64,000 bases of DNA from an uncultured Flavobacteriales bacterium (GTDB lineage Bacteria > Bacteroidota > Bacteroidia > Flavobacteriales_G > Salibacteraceae), in contig CAJXZP010000002.1 of the NCBI GenBank assembly GCA_913062955.1, forward strand, positions 1 through 64,000, given 5' to 3'. This document shows, piece by piece, positions 36,898 through 47,860 of the stretch. A model generated the notes under the pieces. The model was not told the DNA's origin. It was given only the letters and a program-made list of their open reading frames with translations, and ran no database searches. A program made the position numbers and the translations under genes. Each line of letters starts with the position of its first letter. Position 1 is the stretch's first letter.

Positions 36898-38365
36898 TCC
36901 TTATAATACGATTGGTTAACCCTTTATGAAGAAGCGTATGAATTCCCGCTCCTATAATAATGACAGAAATTATTATCATTGAAAATATGGGGGTACCTAG
37001 GGTGTTGATCAGGTTGCTTTTACTAAAAAGGTATAGGAAAACCCAAGAAATCCAAAAAAGAGATAAGCAATAGTTAAGGATATTAATTCCCGAAGATTTA
37101 ATGTTCGGTTTTTTGATGAATACCAGAATCCAAATAAAAATGGTAATGGTTAGGGCCCAGCCAAATACATGCCATATTATGGTTTTTTTGTTCCTTAATT
37201 GTTGAATAGTCAAATCCTTTTCCTTTTTGATGTTTTCAATTGCGATTTCATTTTGAGCTAAAGCTAATTGGGTATTATGATACTCAGAAATTTCCATTAA
37301 ACTATCACTGAGGGTAATGTATTCTACGTAGAACTGGTAGGCCTTTTGGTAATTGTTTAATTCTTTTTCAATTTCGGATAAGGTCTTTAAACTTACCAAT
37401 TCTTCTTCTGTATTATTGGATTGGTTAGCAAGAGTTAAAGCTTGTTGTGCATAATTCAGAGATTCGATCAGTTTTGATTGCTTACGATACAATTCAGCCA
37501 GATTATTTAGAGTAACTGCATTTTGGCTAGCGTTATTCACTTTTTCATTTATTTCCAGGGACTTTCGGAAATAATATTCGGCAATTTCAAAATCGTTTTG
37601 GGATAAATATACCGCCCCCAAATTACTATATGTTCTAATAAGAGCAATAGGACTGCTTATTTCGTTTTGGTATATGTCTAAAGCCTTTAAATTGTAATTT
37701 ATGGCTCTTTTGTAATGTTTCATTCTTTCATGAGAGGCTCCTAGATTGCTGTAAATTATTGCCGTTGAATTTAAATTCCCTGTATTTAATGTTATGATTA
37801 ATGCCTCTTCATTGGTTTTTATACATTTTTCATAATCCCCTTGATCGTAATAAATAGTGGCAATATTTACTAAGTTGGTTGAAATATCCACATCTTGAAG
37901 ATGTTGTTCTTTAATTTTTAAAGATTGATTGTAGTAATAAATAGAGGAGTTGTAATCGTAAACCCCAGCGTAGGCAATACCTAAATTATTGTAAACTCGA
38001 GATAATCGATCGTAATTTGAGGTTGCTTTAAAAGTTTTTTCCGCTTCTTTTAAATAAGAAATAGCTTTTGAATTTTGGTTTTGTAAAAAATAAAATGCGC
38101 CTAAATAACTATTGGCTATGGCAACGCCTTCTATGTCTTCTTGTTCCAGTAAGGTTTGTTTGGCCCAAGTGGTTAATTCTAATGATTTTTCTAGATTGTC
38201 GTGTCTGGAACTCCAACAATATTCAAGCGTTAAATGTGCTTTTTTATTGGGGGCAATAGTCTCCGATATTTCAAACTGTAAACTATCAGAGATCGAATTA
38301 TTAGCCCGGATTTGATAGGTGATGAATCCCAATAGGATAATTAGTAATGGTAAAACTTTAGTCAT
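36890..38365 (-). CDS. Tetratricopeptide-repeat membrane protein
   Basis: A 491-residue protein with an N-terminal signal-like segment (LPLLIILLGFITYQIRA). About seven TPR units run between residues 80 and 330 (for example NNLGIAYAGVYDYNSSIYYYNQSLKI and YSNLGAVYLSQNDFEIAEYYFRKSLEI), followed by a helical linker. Three C-terminal membrane segments (WHVFGWALTITIFIWILVFI, ILNYCLSLFWISWVFLYLF, IFSMIIISVIIIGAGIHTLL) end the protein. No kinase or HTH domain follows the TPRs, unlike many Bacteroidota TPR sensors, so the partner is unknown. It overlaps both ribD and yigZ by 8 bases (AATGACT(A/G)A), so it is translationally coupled to both. Confidence 0.85.
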   Translation of the reverse strand: MTKVLPLLIILLGFITYQIRANNSISDSLQFEISETIAPNKKAHLTLEYCWSSRHDNLEKSLELTTWAKQTLLEQEDIEGVAIANSYLGAFYFLQNQNSKAISYLKEAEKTFKATSNYDRLSRVYNNLGIAYAGVYDYNSSIYYYNQSLKIKEQHLQDVDISTNLVNIATIYYDQGDYEKCIKTNEEALIITLNTGNLNSTAIIYSNLGASHERMKHYKRAINYNLKALDIYQNEISSPIALIRTYSNLGAVYLSQNDFEIAEYYFRKSLEINEKVNNASQNAVTLNNLAELYRKQSKLIESLNYAQQALTLANQSNNTEEELVSLKTLSEIEKELNNYQKAYQFYVEYITLSDSLMEISEYHNTQLALAQNEIAIENIKKEKDLTIQQLRNKKTIIWHVFGWALTITIFIWILVFIKKPNIKSSGINILNYCLSLFWISWVFLYLFSKSNLINTLGTPIFSMIIISVIIIGAGIHTLLHKGLTNRIIRND

Positions 38366-39398
38366 TATAATAAATTAGGTCTTTTTCAATTTTTTGGGTA
38401 GCAAAACCATCCATATTCATTTGAGGTGCCAAAACTCCATTTTTGATTTTGAGGCTACTTTTAATGACGAAACATTGATCAAATAGCTGTTCGTCTATAA
38501 ATTGTTGGATGGTAGTTGTTCCGCCTTCTATTAAAATGGACTGGATCTTTCTTTGGTAAAGTTCCGAGAGAAGGGTAGGTAAAAATGGTTTATTAGGTTT
38601 AATTTGAATCCATTCCAGATTCAATTCTTGGTGGGTTCTTATGGTATTGAAAATATACGTTTTGACCAATGAATTAAAAATATGACTGTCTTTAATTATC
38701 TTTAAATGAGGGTCTATGATCACTCGGATTGGGTTTTTCCCATTCCATTTCCGGGTAGTTAAGGAGGGGTTATCCAAATCAACAGTTTTTCGTCCCACCA
38801 ATATGGCATCTACTCGGCTACGTAATTGATGCACCCAAATAGAGGTGGTCTTATCGGAAATTGCTACCGCTTTTTCTTTTCTAGAATCTCTTTTTTTATC
38901 TAAAAAACTATCCGCTGTTTCGGCCCACTTTAAAATGACCAATGGGCGTTTTTTTTGATGGAATGTGTTGAATGCTACGTTTAGTTGGTTCGCTTCCTTT
39001 TCTAATACGCCTATATCTACTTCAATTCCTGCATCTTTTAATTTTTGAACTCCGTTTCCACAAACTACAGCATTACTGTCTAAGGTAGCAATAACCACCT
39101 TCGGGATTTTAGAGGCAATAATTAAATCGGCACAGGGTGGTGTTTTACCAAAGTGCGAACAAGGTTCTAAAGAAACATAAATGGTCGCTTGCTTTAATAA
39201 GGACTTATCCTGAACAGAGTGGATGGCATTTACTTCCGCATGGGGTCCTCCAAACTGCATATGGTAACCTTCCCCAATGATGGTTTCATGGAGTACAATG
39301 ACCGAGCCTACCATTGGATTTGGTGATACACTACCCATACCCAAATGGGCTAATTCGAGACAACGTTTAATATATTTTTCGTGTATGTTAGTAACCAT
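38358..39398 (-). CDS. ribD: Bifunctional diaminohydroxyphosphoribosylaminopyrimidine deaminase / reductase
   Basis: Second and third steps of riboflavin synthesis. The N-terminal deaminase domain (to about residue 145) has the zinc motif HAEVNAI and PCSHFGKTPPC. The C-terminal reductase domain has SILIEGGTTTIQQFI. At 346 residues from the ATG at 39398 it is normal length; the ORF-track start 5 codons upstream is TTG. It heads the operon ribD-TPR-yigZ-peptidase and is divergent from prmC, a pairing common in Flavobacteriales. Confidence 0.95.
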   Translation of the reverse strand: MVTNIHEKYIKRCLELAHLGMGSVSPNPMVGSVIVLHETIIGEGYHMQFGGPHAEVNAIHSVQDKSLLKQATIYVSLEPCSHFGKTPPCADLIIASKIPKVVIATLDSNAVVCGNGVQKLKDAGIEVDIGVLEKEANQLNVAFNTFHQKKRPLVILKWAETADSFLDKKRDSRKEKAVAISDKTTSIWVHQLRSRVDAILVGRKTVDLDNPSLTTRKWNGKNPIRVIIDPHLKIIKDSHIFNSLVKTYIFNTIRTHQELNLEWIQIKPNKPFLPTLLSELYQRKIQSILIEGGTTTIQQFIDEQLFDQCFVIKSSLKIKNGVLAPQMNMDGFATQKIEKDLIYYND

Positions 39399-39518
39399 GG
39401 ATTTAAAACCCAAAAGTATGTTTTTTTAGCTATCTGAATAGGTTCGTTTTTTAATTTAAAAACAAGTATTTCATTATATTTGACGCCATTCTTGTATTCC
39501 ATTTTTGAGTAGTAAACT

Positions 39519-40400
39519 ATGAAAATTCCAGACAATAAAATTTGGTCCGTTTTACAGTATTTTCATCTGAAATTAGATGAAAAATACTCCGAGAATGAAG
39601 TCGATAGTTTTTTCTGGATCCTCGTAGAATCTGAGTTAGAAATTAAGAAACTCGATTTTTTGATGAATCCTGAAATAAGGATGAGTGAAAGTGAGTTGTT
39701 ACGGTTTATCACCTTTACACGCAGATTATTAAAGGATGAACCGGTACAATACATTGTGGGAAGTACAGACTTTAGGGGACGTACCTTTAAGGTGACGCCC
39801 GCAGTTCTTATTCCCAGACCCGAAACGGAAGAGTTGATTTCATGGATATACGGAGAGTTGAAGCATGTGGATAAACCCATAGTAATTGATATTGGAACCG
39901 GGAGTGGCTGTATCGCTATTAGTTTAAAAGCCGAATTAAATAGTCCACAGGTATTGGGAGTAGATATTCAAAAAGAAGTTTTGGATGTGGCTCGAGAAAA
40001 TGCTGAATTCAATAACCAGGTGGTGAGCTTTGAAATTAGAGATGCGTTAAGCCTGAAAGTAGAGATCAATAGTTTTGATGTTATTGTGTCAAATCCGCCT
40101 TATGTATTGGAATCTGAGAAACTTGTAATGCAAGCCAATGTTTTGAATTTTGAACCACATACGGCATTGTTTGTGGAAGATACAGATCCATTAATTTTTT
40201 ATCGAAAAATTGCCGAATGGGGAATTCAGAGTTTAAAGCCTAAGGGGTTTTTGTTTTTTGAAATCAATGAAAAATATGCGTCAGAAACGCTAAATATGTT
40301 AAATGAATTGGGCTACCATCAAACGGAGGCTAAAAACGATATTTTTGATAAACCAAGAATGATAAAGGCCATTAAACCTGGAAACCATTCATTGGCATAA
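39519..40400 (+). CDS. prmC: Peptide chain release factor N5-glutamine methyltransferase
   Basis: Methylates the GGQ glutamine of release factors RF1/RF2. The protein has 293 residues. SAM-binding DIGTGSGCIAISL and the catalytic NPPY in VIVSNPPYVLESE are intact, and the N-terminal helical domain has the usual length. It is divergent from ribD, with the ATG 120 bases away. It precedes ligA by 126 bases, which include a 29-codon small ORF. Confidence 0.95.
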   Translation: MKIPDNKIWSVLQYFHLKLDEKYSENEVDSFFWILVESELEIKKLDFLMNPEIRMSESELLRFITFTRRLLKDEPVQYIVGSTDFRGRTFKVTPAVLIPRPETEELISWIYGELKHVDKPIVIDIGTGSGCIAISLKAELNSPQVLGVDIQKEVLDVARENAEFNNQVVSFEIRDALSLKVEINSFDVIVSNPPYVLESEKLVMQANVLNFEPHTALFVEDTDPLIFYRKIAEWGIQSLKPKGFLFFEINEKYASETLNMLNELGYHQTEAKNDIFDKPRMIKAIKPGNHSLA

Positions 40401-40440
40401 TATGTATTCTGTGTACCTCATTCACAAATGAGTACAAAAA

Positions 40441-42535
<2,095 letters not shown>

Positions 42536-42536
<1 letters not shown>

Positions 42537-43078
42537 TGATTGCATTTTTAGAAAAATCCATAGGAAGATGGATTCTTAAAAAAGGAGTAGATAAAGATAG
42601 AAGGACTCCCGTAGCCTTGAATATTTCGGATATGAAATCGGCTTTATTAGTGTTTGATATCACTAATCAAAATGATTTTTTTTACATTCAAGAGTTTCAG
42701 AAAAAATTAAAATTGGAAGGGTTTGAAAAGGTTGAATTGATTGGTTTTTCTTTGGAAAAGGAATTACCCAGCTTTGTGGATTCCAAATTAGTTCAGGTTT
42801 TGGGTAAAAAGGACGTAAGTCTTTTGGGAATTCCTTCGGACGAATTTGTGCAATCCCTTTTTCAGAAAAAAATGGATTTATTAGTAGATTGTACTTCCGA
42901 AAATTCGTTGCCTACCGATTACTTAATGGCATTGGCGAATGCAAAAACAAAAGTGGGTGCGCCAAGTCAAATAAATGAGTACATATTCGATTTGTTGATT
43001 GATGGGAATCGGAAAGAGAATTTTGGGGTTTATGTTAAGAATGTCATTCATTTTTTGAAAATGATAAATAGAAAATAA
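42536..43078 (+). CDS. Conserved Bacteroidota protein between ligA and dapA (DUF6913-like)
   Basis: A 180-residue soluble protein with no membrane segment or enzyme motif that I recognise. It matches the type annotated DUF6913 in Flavobacteriia; that identification is from memory and position. Its ATG overlaps the ligA stop as TAATG and it ends 6 bases before dapA, so it is co-translated with both. Function unknown. The segments SALLVFDITNQNDFFYIQEF and LLGIPSDEFVQSLFQKKMDLLVDC suggest an alpha/beta fold. Confidence 0.75.
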
Positions 43079-43084
43079 GTAAAA

Positions 43085-43972
43085 ATGGAGAATTTAAAAG
43101 GAGTTGGAGTTGCTTTGGTCACTCCCTTTCACGCAAATGGAACGATTGATTACGATAGTTTCAAAAAATTATTGGAACATAACATTAATGGTGGCGTAGA
43201 TTTTTTAGTGGTTCAGGGAACCACCGGTGAGTCGGCTACCTTATCTTCAAGCGAAAAGCAGGAATTACTGGCATTTGCTGTACAGGTAATTAATGGAAGG
43301 GTTCCTGTGGTTTATGGCCATGGAGGTAATAATACACTAGCTCTTATTGATTCGGAGAAGATTTTGGATTTAACTGGCGTTTCGGCAATTTTGTCGGTAA
43401 GCCCGTACTATAATAAACCCTCTCAAGAAGGAATTATAGCACATTTTTCCGCTTTAAATAATGCGTTCAAATTGCCTATTATTTTATATAATGTTCCCGG
43501 AAGAACAGGATCTAATATGTCGGCTGCAACGACATTGGAGTTAGCGAAACTGAATAATATTATTGGCGTTAAAGAAGCTTCAGGTGATTTGGCTCAAATG
43601 ACCCAAATTATTAAACAACGTCCAGAGGGATTTTTAGTTTGGAGTGGTGATGATGATTTGATTTTACATCAAATGGGTATCGGTGCGGATGGCGTTATTA
43701 GTGTGATTGGAAATGCTTTACCGATTGAGTTTTGTGATTTGGTTCATTCTGCAGCCAATGGAGATTTCGATACCGCTCGAAAAAGACATTACCAATTATG
43801 TGACATCATTCCATTGCTATTTGAGGAAGGAAACCCCGGTGGAGTAAAAGCAGTATTAAAAATGTTGGGAATCGGTGAAGAGCATATGTTAATGCCCTTA
43901 TTACCCATATCAGAAGATCTACGGAATAGATTACAAACGGAATTAAAAAGTGCAGGCATAACATTAAACTAA
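43085..43972 (+). CDS. dapA: 4-hydroxy-tetrahydrodipicolinate synthase
   Basis: First committed step of lysine and diaminopimelate synthesis: condenses pyruvate with aspartate semialdehyde. The TIM barrel of 295 residues has GTTGESATL at residues 45-53. The catalytic Tyr is in SPYYNKPSQEG and the Schiff-base Lys in GVKEASGDL near residue 163. The start and length are normal. The DinB-like gene follows after 5 bases. Confidence 0.97.
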   Translation: MENLKGVGVALVTPFHANGTIDYDSFKKLLEHNINGGVDFLVVQGTTGESATLSSSEKQELLAFAVQVINGRVPVVYGHGGNNTLALIDSEKILDLTGVSAILSVSPYYNKPSQEGIIAHFSALNNAFKLPIILYNVPGRTGSNMSAATTLELAKLNNIIGVKEASGDLAQMTQIIKQRPEGFLVWSGDDDLILHQMGIGADGVISVIGNALPIEFCDLVHSAANGDFDTARKRHYQLCDIIPLLFEEGNPGGVKAVLKMLGIGEEHMLMPLLPISEDLRNRLQTELKSAGITLN

Positions 43973-43977
43973 ATACT

Positions 43978-44430
43978 ATGAATCCATTTGATATTGCTCG
44001 GAAAACGAGAGAAAACATCTTAAAGGTTATAGATGGCTTATCTGTGGAGCAGATGAACTTGATCCCCAAAGGTTATACCAATAATATGGTTTGGCACCTC
44101 GGACATCTTCTGGCTACTCAGCAATTAATTGTCTACAAATTATCCGGTACGGAAGTTTTGGTTACCGATAATATTATTGATGAATTCCGTAAAGGAACCA
44201 AACCGGAGAATGAATATACGGAGGAAGACATTTTGGAGTTAAAGGAAATGTTGATCCAAGTCATTAACCATTCTGAAGAGGATTTTGAGGCGGGTATATT
44301 TGGTGATTTTTCGGAATATCCTACCAGTTATGGACTGGTACTAAACTCCTTGGAGGAAGCTATTATGTTTAATAATATTCATGAAGCGGTACATTTGGGA
44401 ATGATAATGTCCATGAAAAAATTGGTGTAA
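43978..44430 (+). CDS. DinB family protein
   Basis: A 150-residue four-helix-bundle protein of the DinB/YfiT type. The likely metal ligands are His in VWHLGHLLA and HEAVHLGMIM. The substrate is unknown; family members are thiol-dependent transferases or of unknown role. It closes the prmC-ligA-dapA operon and is followed by a strong terminator. Confidence 0.85.
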   Translation: MNPFDIARKTRENILKVIDGLSVEQMNLIPKGYTNNMVWHLGHLLATQQLIVYKLSGTEVLVTDNIIDEFRKGTKPENEYTEEDILELKEMLIQVINHSEEDFEAGIFGDFSEYPTSYGLVLNSLEEAIMFNNIHEAVHLGMIMSMKKLV

Positions 44431-44451
44431 ATCCCCCATTTGTTTTCCTAT

Positions 44452-44488
44452 AAAAAAGCCCCAATAGCTTTGCTATTGGGGCTTTTTT
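44452..44488. terminator. Bidirectional terminator after dinB-like gene
   Basis: AAAAAAGCCCCAATAGC pairs perfectly with GCTATTGGGGCTTTTTT around the loop TTT. The A/T ends allow termination from both sides. Confidence 0.93.
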
Positions 44489-44502
44489 AGGCGTTATTTA
44501 TA

Positions 44503-44964
44503 TTATAGTTTCATGGTTACCCCAACCTTACCACCATAGTTGATCAACCCACCGCCTAACTCAAGGTTTACACCCCATTTGTCGCTCCAGTAATAGCGAC
44601 CACCTACTTGGCCACCAAGATCTAAACCACTTGATCCACCGTAATCATTTAAACCGACCACAAAACCTAAGTTTAATCCAGCATAAAAATCCCATTCTGA
44701 AGGTATTCCAATTAGCGTATTGAAATGGTAATCTCCTCTACCCGCAATAGTTAAATAATCAAATCCATCTAAATTGATACCTAAACCACCCCCAACTGTT
44801 ATGTCATTGTGAACGGCAAAGTCCATCCCAAAATAACCAGGTAACCCGGAACCAAACCCAAGACCAAAGTTTAATTGTTTCTCTCCTTTACTTAAGGGAG
44901 CAGATTGAGCCATTGCAAATCCAGTGATTATAACTAGGGCTAAAAATAAAGTAAGTTTTTTCAT
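44503..44964 (-). CDS. Small outer-membrane beta-barrel protein
   Basis: A 153-residue exported protein from the ATG at 44964; the ORF-track start at 44988 is TTG. A signal peptide (KKLTLFLALVIITGFAMAQS) is followed by Gly-rich amphipathic strands (LNFGLGFGSGLPGYFG, VGGGLGINLDG, LGGQVGGRYYW), consistent with an eight-stranded barrel. The C-terminus (VGVTMKL) is a barrel-like ending. Function unknown. A TATATTTG box lies 21 bases upstream (minus strand, 44993-44986). Confidence 0.85.
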   Translation of the reverse strand: MKKLTLFLALVIITGFAMAQSAPLSKGEKQLNFGLGFGSGLPGYFGMDFAVHNDITVGGGLGINLDGFDYLTIAGRGDYHFNTLIGIPSEWDFYAGLNLGFVVGLNDYGGSSGLDLGGQVGGRYYWSDKWGVNLELGGGLINYGGKVGVTMKL

Positions 44965-45047
44965 GAAATATTTTTTAGTTTGAATCAAATATAAAAAGAT
45001 AATTGGGTATTGAAACCTCTATTCTCCCTTTCTGTATAAAGAAAAAG

Positions 45048-45506
45048 CTATTTTTTTAGGGTGTAGTAAGAAGTAACAGAATTATTCATCTGCTGTTGCT
45101 TTCCACTCATGTGTTTATGTAAATGATTGGCATCTGGTTTGGTATAAATTATTCTCTGTGGCCAAACATTGGAATGGCTTACTGCAACTAAACTATCTTT
45201 ACCCAAATACTCAATATGATATTTGGAAATATATTCAAAACTTTCTTCTTGTATCACTAAAACGAGTTTACCATTTTCTGAAATAATCCCCATTTTACGC
45301 ATCGGAACACTGTCACCTAAAGAAATAAATAACCCTGTGCCACGCAATTCATGTTCCTTTTTATTCCAAGTTTCCATTTCTATACTTTGGTTAAAAGCAT
45401 ATTCCCAAGTACCGATTAACCACTGGGTATCTTGTAAATCATTACTGGGATTGGAACATGAAAAAAGCCCCAATGATAGAATTAGGATTGTAAAATTACG
45501 TCTCAT
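45048..45506 (-). CDS. Lipoprotein, DUF6265-like
   Basis: A 152-residue lipoprotein. The signal peptide ends in the lipobox LFSC. The following WLIGTWEYAFNQSIEMETW motif is like the DUF6265/lipocalin-type domain of Bacteroidota proteins. No enzyme residues are recognised. It is divergent from the small lipoprotein at 45556. Confidence 0.75.
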   Translation of the reverse strand: MRRNFTILILSLGLFSCSNPSNDLQDTQWLIGTWEYAFNQSIEMETWNKKEHELRGTGLFISLGDSVPMRKMGIISENGKLVLVIQEESFEYISKYHIEYLGKDSLVAVSHSNVWPQRIIYTKPDANHLHKHMSGKQQQMNNSVTSYYTLKK

Positions 45507-45555
45507 ATTTTTGGTATCAAATTTGGTTAATTTTGGCGAATCAATTTCTATAAAA

Positions 45556-45756
45556 ATGAAAAATCTATTCCTTTCTTTTAGTGTTATTTCTTTATTCTTT
45601 GTATCCTGTTCAAAGTGTTATGAATGTGTCGAATATCAAAATATTTTGGACAGTCAAGGTAATGTAATTGATACCACCGAAGTGCATGAAGAAGTGTGTA
45701 CTGCCGATCAAAATGAAATTGAAAGAAGAGAAGATAATGGGGCCGTTTGTTCCTAA
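45556..45756 (+). CDS. Small Cys-rich lipoprotein
   Basis: A 66-residue lipoprotein; the ORF-track frame (45223) extends upstream through the divergent gene, but the ATG at 45556 opens a signal peptide ending in the lipobox VSCS. After acylation the mature part is about 48 residues with CSKCYEC plus two further Cys residues (EEVC, AVCS), which could form disulphides or bind metal. The function is unknown. Its stop lies 20 bases from the SRP RNA gene on the other strand. Confidence 0.75.
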   Translation: MKNLFLSFSVISLFFVSCSKCYECVEYQNILDSQGNVIDTTEVHEEVCTADQNEIERREDNGAVCS

Positions 45757-45775
45757 ACTTTAGGGCATAAAAAAA

Positions 45776-45875
45776 CGGGTTAGCTAATTACATCGCACCG
45801 CTCAACCCTCGACCCTTGCTTCATTCCTGACCTGGGGGATTAGAAGGGAGCTGGTCGTGTAAGACTAACCCGCAC
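45776..45875 (-). ncRNA. ffs: Signal recognition particle RNA (bacterial small type)
   Basis: On the minus strand the sequence carries the SRP RNA apical motif GGTCAGGAATGAAGCAAGGG. An outer stem of at least 8 bp forms between CGGGTTAG (45776-45783) and CTAACCCG (45865-45872), giving a hairpin of about 100 bases. A run of U follows the 3' side (A7 at 45769-45775 on the plus strand). The exact ends are not determined. Confidence 0.92.
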
Positions 45876-46008
45876 TGCAAATGTAAGTCGACTTTTTTGA
45901 TATTTCAGTACTAAAAAGTAAAGAATTTTGTTTTTTTTTTACACCGCTTATTTTCTGAAATTTGTAGTAATAATTGATAACATAATACCACATAAACCCA
46001 ATTCATTC

Positions 46009-46016
46009 TATATTTG
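46009..46016 (+). promoter_or_regulatory. -7 promoter box directly upstream of pyrR
   Basis: TATATTTG ends 6 bases before the pyrR ATG (46023). If used, transcription would begin at or just before the start codon, giving a leaderless message. No TTG lies at the ideal -33 distance. Confidence 0.4.
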
Positions 46017-46022
46017 CTAGTA

Positions 46023-46559
46023 ATGAGGGCAAAGACCATTATAAATCAAAAACAACTCGAGTTAACTTTAAATCGATTGTGTTATCAACTCATTGAAAAT
46101 CACGATACTTTTGAAAATACAGTGCTTATTGGGATGCAACCCAGAGGCGTTCATTTATCGCAGGTTATTCATAAAAGACTTCAAGAAATTACGGGAAATA
46201 CCGAAATTCAAATTGGTGCATTGGATGCTTCCTTTTATCGAGATGATTTTAGAAGACGATCAACTCCCATCGAAGTTTCGGGTACTACCATCGATTTTTT
46301 AATAGAGAATAAGAGGGTAGTTCTAATTGATGATGTCCTTTTTTCGGGTAGAACTCTACGAGCAGCTTTAGATGCATTGATGGATTTTGGGAGGCCAAGT
46401 TCCGTAGAATACCTCGTGTTAATTGAACGTAGATTTAGTAGAGAACTGCCTATAAAAGCAGATTACATCGGTCAAACTATTGACTCCGTGGTTTCTGAAA
46501 GGGTAGATGTGCAATGGAAAGGAGATCACGGTAAGGTGATTTTGACAAATATCGAATAG
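46023..46559 (+). CDS. pyrR: Bifunctional pyr operon regulator / uracil phosphoribosyltransferase
   Basis: A 178-residue PyrR. The PRPP loop VVLIDDVLFSGRTL, GMQPRGVHL and the DASFYRDDFRRR hood region are hallmarks. It either attenuates pyrimidine genes by binding RNA or salvages uracil. The ORF-track start (46014) is TTG; the ATG at 46023 is preferred. The next gene, pyrB, begins two bases after the stop, so they form a pyrRB operon. I see no obvious PyrR attenuator in front of it. Confidence 0.94.
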   Translation: MRAKTIINQKQLELTLNRLCYQLIENHDTFENTVLIGMQPRGVHLSQVIHKRLQEITGNTEIQIGALDASFYRDDFRRRSTPIEVSGTTIDFLIENKRVVLIDDVLFSGRTLRAALDALMDFGRPSSVEYLVLIERRFSRELPIKADYIGQTIDSVVSERVDVQWKGDHGKVILTNIE

Positions 46560-46561
46560 TT

Positions 46562-47497
46562 ATGAGCAGTTTAAGTGTGGATCACATTTTAGGAATTAAA
46601 GATCTTACCAAAGAAGATATTGAGTTAATTTTTAAAACGGCCGATAATTTTAAGGATGTTTTAAATCGTCCAATTAAGAAAGTGCCGTCTTTACGAGATA
46701 TTACGGTGGCTAATCTATTTTTTGAAAACTCTACCCGGACTCGTTTGTCGTTCGAATTGGCAGAGAAAAGATTATCAGCCGATGTTATTAATTTTTCAGC
46801 CGCTTCTTCTTCCGTGAAGAAAGGGGAAACCCTGATCGATACGGTGAATAATATATTGGCCATGAAAGTGGATTTGGTAGTGATGCGTCACCCCAATGCT
46901 GGAGCGGCTAAGTTTCTTGCCCAAAATGTTAAGGCTAGAATTGTAAATGCTGGTGATGGTGCGCATGAGCATCCAACACAGGCTTTATTGGATACTTTTA
47001 GTATTCGCGAAAAACTGGGGAAGGTAGAAGGGGTGAAAGTCCTGATTGTTGGAGATATTTTACATTCACGTGTGGCCTTATCAAACATATTCGCTTTACA
47101 GAAATTAGGTGCGGAAGTTAAACTTTGCGGACCTCCGACTCTAATGCCTAAACACATTGAGTCGCTTGGAGTAGAGGTGGAGTATGATTTAAGAACCGGT
47201 CTTGAATGGTGTGACGTGGCCAACATGTTACGTATTCAGTTGGAACGACAAGAAATTAAGTATTTCCCCTCTTTGAGAGAATATACGATGATGTACGGAT
47301 TGGATTTGAAAATGCTGAACTCACTTTCAAAAGAAATTGTGATTATGCATCCTGGCCCTATTAATAGAGGGGTAGAGATTTCTACCGATATCGCTGATTC
47401 GGAACATGCGATCATATTGGATCAAGTAGAAAATGGAGTCGCTATTCGTATGGCTGTGCTTTATTTATTAGCCGAAAAAATGGATCGCCAAAAATAG
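46562..47497 (+). CDS. pyrB: Aspartate carbamoyltransferase catalytic chain
   Basis: Carbamoylates aspartate, the first committed step of pyrimidine synthesis. The protein has 311 residues. The carbamoyl-phosphate motif FFENSTRTRLSFE is near residue 56. HPNAG and GDGAHEHPTQALLD are conserved, and HPGPINRGVE is near the C-terminus. No pyrI regulatory chain is adjacent. It follows pyrR by two bases and is followed 4 bases later by the STAS-like gene. Confidence 0.96.
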   Translation: MSSLSVDHILGIKDLTKEDIELIFKTADNFKDVLNRPIKKVPSLRDITVANLFFENSTRTRLSFELAEKRLSADVINFSAASSSVKKGETLIDTVNNILAMKVDLVVMRHPNAGAAKFLAQNVKARIVNAGDGAHEHPTQALLDTFSIREKLGKVEGVKVLIVGDILHSRVALSNIFALQKLGAEVKLCGPPTLMPKHIESLGVEVEYDLRTGLEWCDVANMLRIQLERQEIKYFPSLREYTMMYGLDLKMLNSLSKEIVIMHPGPINRGVEISTDIADSEHAIILDQVENGVAIRMAVLYLLAEKMDRQK

Positions 47498-47501
47498 AAT
47501 T

Positions 47502-47852
47502 ATGACAACACGTTGGGTAAAAGGAAGTGAACATTTGGTATTGGTGGTAGAGGGAGAAACCTCCAATGTGAATGTGTTTAAATCGGCTCTCGAAATTGAT
47601 ATGGATGCCAATATTGTGATAGATATTTCGGCAATGAATGTTCTTGATGAGGGATCGCTTAAATTCCTAAACAATTTTGCAGTGGTTCATAAAGCCAAGC
47701 ATTTTTCGCTATTTGCCGTAACAAAAAATAAAGTGGCCGGGTTAACTAAAATAGAAATTATTCCGACTGTTACGGAGGCGAGAGAATTAATATTTATGGA
47801 AATTACCGAACGTGAATTAGGTTTTTTCGGTGAAGATGAAGTGGTTAAATAA
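47502..47852 (+). CDS. STAS-like conserved protein upstream of RNase Z
   Basis: A 116-residue soluble protein. The segment NIVIDISAMNVLDEGSLKFLNNFAVVHK resembles the STAS fold (an alternating beta-alpha pattern with a DISAMNVLDEGSL loop), but the phosphoserine site of anti-sigma antagonists is not evident. It lies 4 bases after pyrB and 8 before rnz. Its role is not known; the STAS assignment is by pattern only. Confidence 0.6.
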   Translation: MTTRWVKGSEHLVLVVEGETSNVNVFKSALEIDMDANIVIDISAMNVLDEGSLKFLNNFAVVHKAKHFSLFAVTKNKVAGLTKIEIIPTVTEARELIFMEITERELGFFGEDEVVK

Positions 47853-47860
47853 CTGTAGAA

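Noticed and set aside
45223-45555. Upstream part of the 177-residue ORF
   Set aside because: It runs antisense through the DUF6265-like gene and a promoter region; the signal peptide begins only at 45556.
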